Of a stretch of DNA of 64,000 nucleotides, positions 25,919 to 39,400 are shown one piece after another. The translations under genes were made by a program, and so were the position numbers. The stretch comes from Trichoplax adhaerens (taxonomy: Eukaryota > Placozoa > Uniplacotomia > Trichoplacea > Trichoplacidae), in the NCBI RefSeq assembly GCF_000150275.1, contig NW_002060943.1, positions 10,621,064-10,685,063 on the forward strand, written 5' to 3'. The notes under the pieces were generated by a model. It worked only from the letters and a program-made list of their open reading frames with translations, did no database searches and was not told where the DNA came from. Within the stretch, counting starts at the first letter, position 1; each line of letters starts with the position of its first letter.

Positions 25919-26682
25919 ATGGCGGATGTTACAGTAATTACATTGATTGAAAGTAATTCAATTTGATCACTATTAAATGAATTTTATGTGATTAATTAAT
26001 TATCAGATATGTCGATAATAAGATGATGCAGCATTTTTAATTAATTACCATATATATATATATAAGTTAGACTGTGACCTTAAATCATTTTATCGCTTAT
26101 TTGAAATCTTTCATCAACGGTAAATCTTATAATTACAATACGCACTTTACCATAGAAAGATCTGACTGAACGGATATTATCAAAAAGGTAAGCATGAAAT
26201 TGGTTGTAAAATTTTGTATTAGCAGTCTCTATCGATTAGCATTAATATCCGCTATCGTACTACAATATTTATGTTATATATGAGAAATACAATACGAAAT
26301 TTCATGACTTCAGTATCTTCCAGATACGACTATATCACATGTGTACGCGTATATACGTATACAATTGATACTTTATTGTTGTAGAGTAATAGTAAGTATC
26401 TAATATTTGAGTAACTCGAGATAGAGTAATTGGGAGATGAAGCTACTTCATGAAATACCCAAGGCATCCAAAATAGATAGTGAGTCCTACTATTGTGATA
26501 GGTTACGAAATTATTACGGCAATAGCTATGAGTAGTAGAGTGTTAGGATTTTTTCGCTGATCTGGGTTGAAAGTGATGTTCCGAACGTATTGACCAAAAA
26601 TTATGATAGGAACCAATGCTATCTAATTTCGCACCAGTTGACCTACGATTATACAATACTTTTAAAGTGTATCAAATATTAA
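25919..26682 (+). CDS. Small uncharacterised protein, four exons
   Basis: Proposed exons 25919-25933 (start, 15 nt), 26156-26187, 26427-26531 and 26574-26682 join in frame to 86 residues ending in TAA. The ATG lies in the favourable context GGCCATGGCGG. The translation includes KDLTERILSK, NWEMKLLHEIPKASKID, YYCDRLRNYYGNSY and NVLTKNYDRNQCYLISHQL: hydrophilic with a few Cys, no signal peptide or membrane segment. The last intron would be only 42 nt, unusually short here. A competing frame (ATG at 26616, strong donor GTAAGT at 26714) overlaps the last exon. Not recognised. Confidence 0.45.
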
Positions 26683-27603
26683 ATGACAAGCAACAGCATA
26701 TAAGATGTCACATGTAAGTAGTACAGTATTTACCCCATATCTGATTTTCTCCTTGGCATTCTTGGCCAATGAATATAAACTGACATTGATTTCTGCATTT
26801 AAGTGACACTTTTTAAAACTTATCATCCAGTTATTATCACAATTTCACCTTTAAATTGTAAGTTTTAACAATATAATCATCTTATTTGGTTGCATATAAT
26901 AAATTAGATAATTGAAAAGAGCAATTACTATGTCCCTCTCATAATTATATAATTGACATAACAATTTCAATCGCTATCATACCTTATCACTAATTTTTAT
27001 GATTGAAAAACAGGCATTGAATTAGGTAAACTATGCGTATTTTCCCTGCAGACATAGCTCTTAGTTTATTGCTAGCTCCAATTTGTTTCTATGCAAACTT
27101 CTCATATAATAGATTAAGATCATAATTAAGGGTACTTAGAATCGTAGAGTCGGATCTGCCATACTACGATATGTAATCTATATTCTGTTAACATAGTGAA
27201 GTAAAAGTTCATTAAGAGTAAGATGCTATTCATAAATTTTATATAAAAATATACGAAAGATACGATAAATACAGTACATAGATAGCTCATCGGTATCGAA
27301 AACTATTAAATATCAAAATCATAAGATATCGCTCAATACTATAAAGTACTTTAATTTGATATCGGAATATTGAGCCAATAATTTATCATAAGCAAGTGAT
27401 CCTGGATAAAACACAGTATCAATAGCAGATCAGTATGGGAATTAATCTACTGTACAGTAAATGCTTTTAGACTTGTAGTAAACACTACTGTCCAGAGATT
27501 TTTGATAAATTATTAACACTAAACGATGGAGTTTTTTGTAGCAGAAATTATGTATTCGTATCAGGTATGCCTTAACTTTATTTGCATTTCGTTTTAGTTT
27601 GGA
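26683..27603. other. Intergenic, nothing recognised
   Basis: A+T-rich DNA with no coding segment I can support. A GTAAGT at 26714 could be a donor for an alternative reading of the preceding gene, but no matching downstream exon was found. Confidence 0.4.
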
Positions 27604-28721
27604 ATGGCTCGAATAATGACCTTGCTTTTTGGGGCTATTTGCATACTTTGCATTACTCAAATTACTCAAGCAGTAACAACTAAATCTGCTAAAGTATCTA
27701 AGACCATAGGCAAAGGTGCAATGAATTATTCTGCTAATGATTCTGTGGCTTTCATTACATTAGATTACCGTAAATGAACATACAGCAGTAAAGAAGATTT
27801 AGGAATACTATGTATGATATGATCAAAAATAATATATTCTTATAATATTTGATATAGATGAACTATTTGTTCGCTACCTCGATTACTTCGCCAAAAAAAT
27901 CAATGAAGCTGAAAGAAACTTAAAAGAAATGAAGGCTTTGTTAAGAACCGGGCGCGATATGATGACTAAATGCCATTCTGTATCCACTATTATGAGTAAG
28001 TGCTCCATCATTGAATTAGTTTGAATCTAATTAAGCAATACACTATCATAAATAAATAAAGTGTGTACTTACTAATATAGGATTAGGATAGTTTTATTCA
28101 TGCTGAAATCGGATTAGAATTATAGACAAGATATGATTAGAAATGTTTTAAACGACGTAAATAGTGAAGCTGTAATAAATCGTTGCGATACTGTATTTGC
28201 TGAATAGAATTAAGTTAAGATTTTATCAATGTATGAGTATATTCTTACTGTAGCAAACATGTAAACCTATACCATACAATTATATGTAAGATATTAATTA
28301 AGCAGTCACATTCTGTAATCTACATAGGAAGCAGTAAAAGCCCAGAAGAAGCCGTAGAGAAGTTAAAAGACTTGAGCTTTATTGGCTTCGATAACGTGGC
28401 AAGAGGTGAGATTATTATTTGTAAACTGTTTCTGCAGTAATAATTATTCAAGCCTAATTACATCAAAGAATTAATACATTCATATTGACATCTATTGAAA
28501 TTTATCATCAGTCTATTTATCATTCTAATTCCAGTAACTACGCTACTCAGTGTAATATCTTTTACGAATTATAAATACACTTATCTATTAGTAATGCGCA
28601 CTTATTTCCATTCTTTTGTGATCCTTTAATAAGGAGTCTGATTTTATATTGTTTTATAACAGGCAATGAATGCAACAATCCTGATGATTGTTTCCCTTTT
28701 GCAGGATTTTTCTTCGGTTAA
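27604..28721 (+). CDS. Small secreted protein, unrecognised
   Basis: Four exons, 27604-27769, 27858-27995, 28328-28405 and 28663-28721, join with matching phases to 146 residues. The first 23 residues form a clear signal peptide (MARIMTLLFG then a hydrophobic core ending QITQA). The mature part is helical and charged (YLDYFAKKINEAERNLKEMK, SPEEAVEKLKDLSFIGF), with three cysteines, and ends in a C-x6-C motif and CFPFAGFFFG. The terminal Gly directly before the stop could serve as an amidation donor if a short C-terminal peptide were released, but the preceding residues lack an obvious dibasic site. The end of exon 1 could instead be GTGCAA at 27712. AATAAA at 27727+1000 (28727-28732) follows the stop within 6 nt. 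Family unknown. Confidence 0.75.
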
Positions 28722-30814
28722 ATATAAATAAAAATATTAAAGATGTTAATTCAAAATACCCATATTGCACTGGTGTCACAGTTTAAAAGTTGGATATCGG
28801 CTAAATGTCATACATCACAAGGGATGTCAGATTTCAGTAGTTAAAGTTGATAATTAAGTCATTTTTATCTGTAACAGAGTATCAATTTGCATTCTATCTC
28901 TAACATGATGGCTTATGTCTATCACGTTTAAATAGTATGATAATAAGTTTAAAAGTTTCGTTAGAGTGTACCAATAGAGGTTTTATTAACATGCTAATAC
29001 TTCATTAATAAGTTGATCAAAGCATTAAAACTATAATTCATAATTTTAAATAGCATTCTTTGATTGTAATTGTGTGCTAAAAATAATTGTTCTGGATTGT
29101 AAGTAAATAAATGTCAAATCAACAGCAACTATGGATAAGATAGATCAAAACGTCATCGGTTAATCTAGACTTTCGTGAATAGACACGTTTTAATTGAGGA
29201 TAGCGAAATTTATGTAGCAACACCGGTACACTATAGCAAATTTGGCACGATGTTTGAAATAACGAGTGTATATCTCGACTAGTAAGACGTACTACTAGTC
29301 TTACTCATTAGTAGTTGCAATAATTATAGGTTACTTTTAGCAATACACTATGCTTTAATTTGTTTATGAGGACTCAGATTTATTAGCGACACCTTAATGC
29401 ATTATTATTTTTATTTAGTTCTTCTTAATCATTTATCTTTTCGTTGTAACACATTTCAATAAACCTGCGAGACCAGCTCTTATTTGTTTCATACGAATAT
29501 AAAATATTCCTTTTTATAGCTATATGACACTATAATGACTCCTTTTTATACTGTACTTACTCGTAAATTTTTAGAGTATATTGTTTCCTTCTGTCAATAT
29601 CCTGATAAACCGTACATTAATATCCTCGTACATATACATACTGTAATCCAAATTTAGTATTGCAATTAATGGTATGTACGTGCCTTGGACAGAAAACCCC
29701 TCTAATTGCAGTCATTTTAGGACTGATTTTCACTGTGACTTAATATAGATTACGTCATATTGGAATATTAATCTTATTTTATTCTCGTGCAAGCCAAAAT
29801 TTAATCGATTTATATTCTAAAAACTTTGTTTTAATCTGCTATACATCATATGCAAGCGTAATATTATTCATCATTTAGACTGAAAGTACTTTTAGGTTCA
29901 GATCCAGTATATACGAGTATACACAATATCATATCAAGTTTAGTTTAATTCATACTAAAAATTTCGATATTGCCTAATTTACTTTTATCAGTAGAATTTA
30001 CTTTAGCTATGATTAGTAATAAAGCTTATTGACGGTAAGTGACTAAGTGTTTTATTCCTGTGGGCGAACTAAATTCCAATTTTAATTAATATTGTTTATC
30101 ATTTAAATAAGAATAAGCATCCAGCCATATAAACTAAATTAGTACTTAATAAGTATTAACCGCATACTTACACATATATAAAGTAAACTATTTTAATTTA
30201 AATTATTCAACAGTCTAAAGGCATTTTCTATTAGTCGAATTATTACAAGCCTTTTCAAATTTTTTCTTATATAAGCATCGATTAAATTTAATGTACTAAA
30301 GTGCCATCTTTGCTCATCGAGTATCAATTAAATATCCATACTAGAAGAACAGTTTATATCAACAAGCTACTAGTATCCTTTTCGTCTACATTTTCTATAT
30401 AGTAACGTCTTGTAACAATATGACAAAGCAAAATTATTATAATAACAAAATGATGCTATTAGCATATCTATTGGTTATTGCTATGGATACCAACAGATAG
30501 TAAGAATGCCTTATGTATTATAGATGGACAAGATATATTCCTATACAGGCAAGTAAAGTGGTCTTTAGTAGTTACCTTTTTAGTGGTCAAGACATCATCA
30601 AATTAAAGTCTACTTGTTGGGATCAATTGATATTTTTATTGGAGAAAAGTGGATTTTATAGTCCATTATCAGCGATAATGGTATTCTATAATCCAGCAGG
30701 GAATTTAGAGCACAGTGACGGCATGTATTAAATACCATCATTAGCATCAATCTAGGAAGAGTTTCGTACGGCATCAGTGTTGTGTCTATATCAGTAATAT
30801 GTTAGGTAATCAAT
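28722..30814. other. Intergenic, about 2.1 kb
   Basis: A+T-rich spacer between the secreted-protein gene and the first ANKUB1-like gene. The open frame near 30513-30731 has no coding support and is probably 5' flank. No RNA gene or repeat family was recognised. Confidence 0.4.
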
Positions 30815-33800
30815 ATGGCCAGCTGGATACAAACAGATATAGATGAAGAAGTTGACAGCATTTATTCTCAAATCTATATTTCATTACCAACACGAGAAGT
30901 AATTACGCTATATAACGTTCCAAATCAAGTTACAATTTTACATCTTAAATCAATGATTGAATTATACAGTGGTATACCTCCTAACGTTCAAATTTTGCAA
31001 TATTTAACCACTACAGATTTACAAGATTATCGTACATTAGTCTCTTATGGTATTAAAACACGAGATCAATTAACATTGACATTCCCAGTAACTTGGACAA
31101 GTTTATTTTTTGCTACATGGTATGGCGATATTCAGGAAGTTTTCTTTAGCGGTGTAACATTAACCGATCAGTATCGTTATACTGATGAAGAAATTACAAT
31201 GTTAAATCGAATTATTGCAACACGCAGTTTTTTCGCTGTTATGTTGTCTGCTCGCCAAGGTCATGTTGAATTGATTAAGCAATTACATAAAAATGGTGCT
31301 GACATGAGCTGTTGTAGCCAATTTGGTAGAAATCCATTACATATCGCTGCCTGGCATGGACATATAGATTGTGTTGATTTTTTACTGCAAGTTAATTGCC
31401 CGATATTGTCCTATGACTTAAATGGTAAAACACCTATGCAATTAGCAACACAACGTCATCAAGATGAATGCCAACGTCGAATCTGGTTACATATTTGGAA
31501 TTCAAGAAGCCAACTAATTCGCGCTCGGAAGCAGACAACAGATGATAGTAAAACTATTCATTCTCAAATCACGATGATTGAAGAATTTATCACCGGGCCA
31601 TCCGTGGGTAATACAGAACTTGATTATGAAAAAACACTTTTATCTAGATGGTACGATCCATTTTCTCGAGATCGAGATGAAATCGTGCTTAGATTGAACA
31701 ATGTAGCTATAGATGATCATATGGATAGGCGAATCAATCATAAAAAGTTAAATCGTGTTAAAGTCAAGTTTGATGAAGCAAACACTGCAAATAATGCTGG
31801 TAAAACACGTCGACAAGTAATCTCTTTTGAACAACTGCCTGCAACTTACCCGATATTATCTCATGATATAAGGTAATGACCATCCTTTAAATCATCTTAG
31901 TCTGTTTATTTTGATACAGAATTGATTATTCTACATTTATTTTCTTTGATTTTACGAGACTGTATCTATGCTATTAAGTTTACTTAATACCATGGTTTTA
32001 GACTAAGAGTTCCAGGTTAATTTCTTGAATTAATCTTGTATTGGTTATTTTATCAGTTTATAATTTAATTCAATGCATATAAACGATTTCATAAGTAGCG
32101 ATGAACTCTTTACTAACTGAGACCAATCCTCTTCCACTTGATTTCAGAATAATTTAACTTATAGTTATTAGCACAAATTTCGTCTGGCATAACTTTAAAT
32201 ACTATTTGATAAGCGTTATGACCTCAAGTGATGTAGCATCTTTCTAGTTTACACGAGTATACTATCAGAATACAGGGACAGAAAAATTTTAATTTGTAAC
32301 CCTAATTTCTGAGTTTCTATAATTGCATTGATTTATATTTATATCTATACATTTACAGATAGACTGCATTAACTATCTTCGTTTACGAGAACGATCGATA
32401 GCATTTGTAGTATTGTTTTTCATTCTTTCATAATGGTGTGATTCAAATATAACATTTCTATACGTAAAGATAATCCTACACAAGTACGTGATATAGAGGT
32501 AACCAATATTCATCTTTTGTTTCTATATTTTCCTACCGTCGTTACTTTCACTCGATTCCCTGGTGTAATTTAATCTGATTTGTAATTTCTGTATTATTAA
32601 TTTTCTGCCTCCACTTCGCTATATTTTTGTCGCATCATCTTTGCACACCTATATATTTACATATCTATATATATGCATCCTTGTAATGAACGTGTTTCTT
32701 GGAATTCCCGCAAGTATTTGTCAAAAGATTGGAGTAAACAGAGTTTATTACGGGGTTTTGTTGAAAAAATTTCTGCAACAGCAAATTTTAATTGAAAAGA
32801 TAATGATAGTCCTTAATGTATTGATTTAGCTACCTATTATCCAACTTGTTTACGACTTCAAGATCATAAATGAGAGTTATAGAATCGCATCAATTAATTT
32901 ATTATGCTATACAATGCCATCTATTTACGGCTTTATATCCTAATTAAACAATTTGCTAGTAAGTAGACCGCTATCAATTAAGAATTTATAACAAACCACT
33001 ACATATTAATCTTAAAACACCGACGAAATTCAGTTTTCATATTTCCTTTCAAAGTTTGAATATTAGAATAAAAAGTCTTTCGCTATCTATTATCTTTCGG
33101 TATTTAGAGATGGAATTGATAGATGGTCATGTATTATATCTAGCGTATTTAAAAGATTTTAGTTTTATTTTTGATAGATATATCAAAGCTAGATACTATA
33201 TCCATCTTGTTATATATTTTAATCGTTGTTAAATAATGATCATAATGACTATATTATGGGCAGCATTTTTTTTTTCTGTGGATTACTGTACCTTTACAAG
33301 TACTATTTTGTATTATCAAGTTTTACTTCAGTAACTAATATCAATTTCTTCTATTAGTGATTATTTGGTAATATTTGTAGCGCATTATATGATGATAATT
33401 ACAAACTTTTTATTCTATTTTTCTTAACGTAGCAGTCGGCAACAAATTGGAATCCGGTCTAAAAATTCTAATAAATTTGAAAGATGGTTTATAGCTAAAA
33501 AGAGGCAAGTTCAATACACATTAGAATGTTGCATTGACTGGAATGGGCAACGCAAACACGAAGATGTTGATTTAACATTTGAAGAGTGGCTGGAAATGAA
33601 TAAAAGCTATTCTACAACAGGACGAGACCTTAATCGATCTAATAGTAATGCTCCCTATACTTATGATCTTGAGCTTGAGGATATACGAAGTGAGAGGGAT
33701 TATGATCCGGTTGTATTCGCAGAGTGGTTAGAGAGGATAAGATCCAAAGAAAGAAAGGAAATAGAGCATCAAACTGTCCAAAGAATAACAGCTATTAAAC

Positions 33801-34432
33801 GAAATCGCGGTATGACGTTTAGCCAACTATCGGAAGTTAAGAAGAAAAGAGATCGCGCTCGTATCATGATCTTGGAAGAAATTATCGACAGAGCTCCTAC
33901 AATGAATCCTAAGCAAACTGAGAATCACAACAGGAATCAAATATCATTTGAAGAATGGTTGAAAAGGAAGGAACTAGAATATAAACTTAAGCAATATAGG
34001 TCTGCATGGGCGAAGTTAAGGAAAAAACACGATGATAAGCGAAATTATTCTGCTAGTAAGCAAAGTTATGATCAGTGGCTCAGTAATAAACTGTTCCAAG
34101 AGAGAGAGCAAAGGCGAAATATCGAAAAGGAGAGGATCAGAACAGATCAATTTGAAGTTAAAAAGGATTTAGAAAAGAAAATAGAAGCTGAACAGAAATT
34201 AGTGCGATGGCGTCAGCAAAAACTACAACTTAAACAACGAGATATAATAAAGAGAAAGCAAGATGAAATTCGTCAACAAGAGCTGAGAGAACAAGCTCTT
34301 GCAAAAAGGAAAAATATTGCTTTTGATCAGTGGTTTGACAAAAGTATCGAAGATGAAATAACAGAAATTATCGATGCTAAGAAACATGGGAAACCTATAA
34401 AAAGGGAATCAAATACAATTATTCAAATTTAA
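30815..34432 (+). CDS. ANKUB1-like protein A: ubiquitin-like domain, ankyrin repeats, FxxWL coiled-coil tail
   Basis: Two exons, 30815-31872 and 33433-34432, join in phase (2+1) to 685 residues. N-terminal ubiquitin-like fold at about 20-95 (YISLPTREVITLYNVPN ... QILQYLTTTDL), then at least two ankyrin repeats at about 145-215 (ARQGHVELIKQLHKNGAD, GRNPLHIAAWHGHIDCVDFL). The long second exon is highly charged coiled coil with six [FY]xxW[LF]xxx motifs: FERWF, FEEWL, FAEWL, FEEWL, YDQWL and FDQWF. The UBL plus ANK order matches animal ANKUB1; the tail motif resembles, from memory, CCDC34/CCDC181/MAP9-type proteins linked to microtubules or cilia. Paralogue of the gene at 36467. Molecular function unknown; a cytoskeletal or ciliary role is inference. 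The 1.56-kb intron shows no extra exon, though one cannot be excluded. Confidence 0.85.
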
Positions 34433-36466
34433 AGTCAAACTTAGTTGATTGCTGTAATCCTCTTCGTTGGCATATGAGGCCTATTCTCATTTAGTTGATA
34501 TATAATCATTTTGTTTCGAAAAGTTTTAAACAGTTATTAAACTGGAATGCTGATATAAGATATTAGCATAATTTCTGAATTGAAAAAGAGAATAACTTTC
34601 TCTTGCCCTACACTTTTTACTTTGATTGTGAAATAGCTAGGTTAAAATATGGGTTTGAAAATAATACCAATTAAATTGTAATTCAATTGATTTAAATAAT
34701 GCAGTTACTGTGCTATATCCATTTGCAATTTTTTTATTAATCCCTATGTTTCCATTGTGTATTATAATTTTAATATTGATCTACTACTGTATGTGACTAT
34801 TACAATTTGATGGTAATGTGATTGCTTATGTCATATGCACAAATACTGTTTATTTCTGTTGTATATTATTGATTTATAAGTAACCATATCAAATAATGAA
34901 TTGGATTATAGTAAGTGTATTTAACTTCTTTTGGAGAAATAGGCCTAATACAGTATATCCATTTTAATGTTTGGATGAATTCTTGTTTGGTTTCAACTGC
35001 TGCACGTAAACGATACATTTGATAACCGATTTTAATTTTTTACTTGTTATCGCCATAAAGTAGTTGTTAAATAATATTTTTAGCAAATTCTAATGGCTGT
35101 TTGTTGTGATTGTCGCCAACATACAAAATATAAACTAATAAATTCATCATTGGTCTCAGGATTTTATGGATCACTCCTATGACCTACAAACTCATGTGTA
35201 TCATTATCCATTATATCATAAAACTAAAGATTGATAATCGATTTCGGTTAAGAACCGTTCACATCACTTTATCACAATCGGCAATTTTAAACCTATATAT
35301 AATATACGTATATATCTTTGGTATCATCTACAAAATCTTATTTATTAACATAGTCCTAATTCATTAAGCAATGTCTAACGAAATATTTTAAGTTAATTTG
35401 AATAATTATGAGTCCAGTCTCTTTCAAGTTTTTGATTCGCAGGTTGCAGCTGGTGGTATTAAGAGATAGGATTGTCAATTGTCTCATAGCAATAACATTG
35501 TTGCAATATAATGCTTAATTAATTATTAGCGTATGTGTCATATGTATTGAGCATAAAATATCGAATAAGACTTCAAACTGATAGAATGTACTATGCTAAT
35601 TACATGAAAAAAGTGATGGAATCGGATATACGAAGGTATACTAAGCATATACTTAGTACAGAACATCAAATAAATTATTCTTTATATGCTAATCGTAAGA
35701 ATCCTAAGCTAATAGTCTTGTTCCATATTTTCTGAATTTGTAGTGTTACTCAAATTCAATCCAGAAATATAAAAGTAAAAATAAGAACATTTTTAAATTT
35801 TGTACTTTCATGGTAAATAATGAATGCAATGAAATAATATCTAGTTGTATGAGCAATAACAACATTTTAAGTAAGACTAGAGAGTTTCTCGAGGGTAAAT
35901 TATCAACTACCATTATTAATATCATACTAGGATACCATGATCAATGTATTTTATAACCATTGTTGACTTATTGAGTAATAAGATTGATGGCATGTTCTAC
36001 AACATAATGTACAAAACGTATATACTATAAGGATGCCAAAGGATGATAATTAATTCAATACGCGATTTAATGCATTGTTACGGTTGCCATGGCAATTACC
36101 AACATAACAGTATAGTATACACTATTATTTGGCAAATAGTTATACTGTATCTCTAATCCGTACATTAATGCCATCCCACAGATTGCAGATACATGTAACT
36201 ATAGTATACATTCTGTACGTCATTTAAAACTCTGCTTTACTGTACCTTACCTACTTGTTAGTCCAATTTATGCTCTGATAAGATCGATCGATATTATTTA
36301 TAACATAAGTTGTTGCAGTCACAAAATTACATTACTAGATTAATTATTGTAATATTATTATTAACATCAGTGATTGGTAGAATTTAATTTCGAGGTATTT
36401 TATGTAAAGTTAGCCTTAGTGCCTTAAATCTACAATATTATAACTTATGATAGATAGTAATTCATT
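34433..36466. other. Intergenic between ANKUB1-like paralogues
   Basis: About 2 kb of A+T-rich spacer. The open frames near 35179-35367 and 35535-35735 lack a proper start, splice context or family similarity. No remnant of a further duplicated copy was recognised. Confidence 0.4.
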
Positions 36467-39400
36467 ATGGATAATCGACACGACAGGGACAAGGATAAGA
36501 AGAATGTTGCAAAACTTGATCTGTTCGTTAAATTAATTAACGGAGATCAACGATTTCCACTTAAAGCAGTACCAGTAAATATGAAAGTTCGTCAACTCAA
36601 AAGCGAAGTTGAATTAGCCGCCGGTAAGTTTATTTGATAAATAGCTTCTTCTTAGTAGGAAACTGGAGATAGCAATGAAATGTAACGCCTTAAGTTGTTA
36701 AAAATATCAAGATAACTCGTTACAACCATAAGCTCATATATTTTGCAGTATGATGGCATAATAGCTTATCCGTACAAAGAAGCTAGATTATCTCCATAGT
36801 ATTTCAATATTGCTATGTGAAAATTCACTTCAATTTAGAGATTATGCCTATTTTTCTGAATTACGGCAAAATTTTTACATATTTTTGAGTAAGATCTTTT
36901 CTAAAACCGGGAAACATCGCTAAAGTCAATAAATACTGTCAAGATATCATTGCGATATCATTCACAGGGTAGACATATTTAGTAGAGTCATATAAAGATC
37001 GAGAATGTTTAGTTCCCAATCGCTAGCGATGTCTATTTTATAAGAACTAATTTACTATGTTCGAGAGATATTTTATAATTATTTCCTATGTCGTAACGGG
37101 AAAGTAGTAATTGTAAATTGTTATTGCAATTACATAAGACATCGAATTTGCTAGATATCCTCCTAATTCAATGAGCATTTCATAGAGTAGTATAAGATAG
37201 CGCATAAAATCAGTAATAAATTTTATTTCGATGTTATTTAGACTTTATGATCACCTAGCAGTTTTCAGATAACTGTTACTATTAGAACGTAATACCCTTA
37301 ATCATTTCCTACTATAATTTCAGTTTTATTTGACTATTAACGACATTGATAAATAATTATAATTATATAATTGACTATATTCAAACGGAATTAGTAAATT
37401 AACACAGTTTAGCATTTAGAGAATAACTGTTTAGTATCTAAGTAAATACCTACCACATCTAAAAAGAATTGTTTGATGCGTAGCTAATTGATTAATGGCT
37501 ACTCTCTGTCCTATACGCGTATTTTAATGGCTGACATGTACTACTCTATAAAGGTATACCAAGTCATTTACAACGCTTACAGTATCTTGATCAAGGTGAT
37601 ATGAACGACGATCACGATTTAAAGCGTCATGATGTTGTATATGGAGCAACAATCAATTTAAAGCTATGGAATATATGGGAAGGCCTAATTATGGCTGCTT
37701 TCAGGGGTGCTGAAGATGAAGTCTTTCGTCATGATATTACTATAGATATGCAAGCTCATTTTGATTCAGTTCGAGAACGCCTAGCTCAGTCAGTTTGGGT
37801 TAAAGAAAGAGCGCTCATGGCACTCTTTGTCGCCAGCCACCGTGGTCATTTTCGTTTAGTACAAAAATTAATCGAGATAAATGCTGATGTTAACGGTAAA
37901 ACACCTTCAAATCGAACACCATTACACGCTGCAGCAGTGATGGGGCATGATGATTGTGTTCAGCTTTTGTTGGAGAATGGTGCTCACCTCGATATCCGTG
38001 ATTGTAATAAAATGACTCCATTGATCTTAGCTGAGAAATATGGTAGAAAAGGTTGTGTTAGACAATTGTTTTTACATAAATGGAAGATTAGGGCATCAGT
38101 AATGAATACAAAGATTCCAATCGGTGAGTAGACTCTGATATAACTTAACTATCAATCAGTCACTAAAAATATATAGAACTATCGAATTACTAATCGTGTA
38201 ATTGGGTATTATTCTTCTTTTAAGTAACATTAATACCAAATATGGTTTACCTAAAATAGAGCTGCTGGTATATTGTTGTGAATTGTTTATTTCTATAAGA
38301 GATTAATTGTCGTAACTGTGAAATTTCGTGTTACTGCTATCGGTATCTATAATATTTAGTACTGTCACAAGTATCATCCCGATACTATTCAAAAGAAATC
38401 TTTATATATGAAATGATACTATCATGTGAATCCATAGCAGACAAGAATCGCAACTTGTACTTATGACTGATGTATAATCAAGTTAGAAATGCACTTAGAT
38501 ATACTGTTTGATGCCTTAATTTCAAAAGTTTTGATATTCCGCAACGCTAGGCTTGCTAAACATGTATTTGAAAGTAAAAATTTTTAGTCTTTGTAGGACA
38601 GTATCATAGCTATGCTGCTTATTGTAATTCTAATATATGATAACTAATTTGTGTTTAAACTGGTTAAGTTAATTATCAAACATGGCGATTATATTGTGAT
38701 TATAATGCGATAAATCTGTTGGTAAAGCTAATTATATATTTTAATCACTTTTGTAACTAGAGTCGTTAATGACACATCAAAAATATGATTCCGGTTTAAT
38801 AACTTGGCTACGAGGTCCTGAAGGTAAAATTTATCTGGCTGATTTGCGAAATAATATTCCTGAGTCATTATTACGTGATGCTGCTAAGCCACCGGCAAAA
38901 ACCAGACAAAGAAGCCATTCGACCGAAATAAATACAGATAAATATAGTTTATATAAAAAGGTATCAACTAAAACGACAATGACCAGGGAAAAACACTTTC
39001 ACGAAGCATCTATACAAGCTGATCTTAGTCGTAGAGGTCGAGAAGCGCGTGAAGCTCGTGAAAGGGAACAACGTGAGAAAGAATTGCGTGAACAAGAAGC
39101 TATGCTAAATAATCAAAACGGTGATGATGATTCTAATCAAACTAGTGGTGATGACCCAGTAAATCCCAATCGTGGACGTTCTCAATCAATTACTCACAAG
39201 ACTCCAATGCCACGTATTAGTATCGCTAAATCAATGCAAAAGTCTACGACAAATTTGAAAGGTAATAATAGAAGTGTACCTTTAAAATCAATGACTTCAG
39301 GTAACCAGATAAAATAGAACCTGTACTAACTTAATACTCCCTTGAATGATGGCGATTAAAATAGGTGATGGGAATAAACTAAATACAAGCAGTAGTAATT

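Noticed and set aside
29893-29903. GGTTCAGATCC resembling a tRNA B box
   Set aside because: No A box, acceptor stem or anticodon arm could be folded around it.
35535-35735. Open frame of 66 codons between the ANKUB1-like genes
   Set aside because: It opens without an ATG at its border, its composition is typical of A+T-rich spacer, and no splice partner was found.
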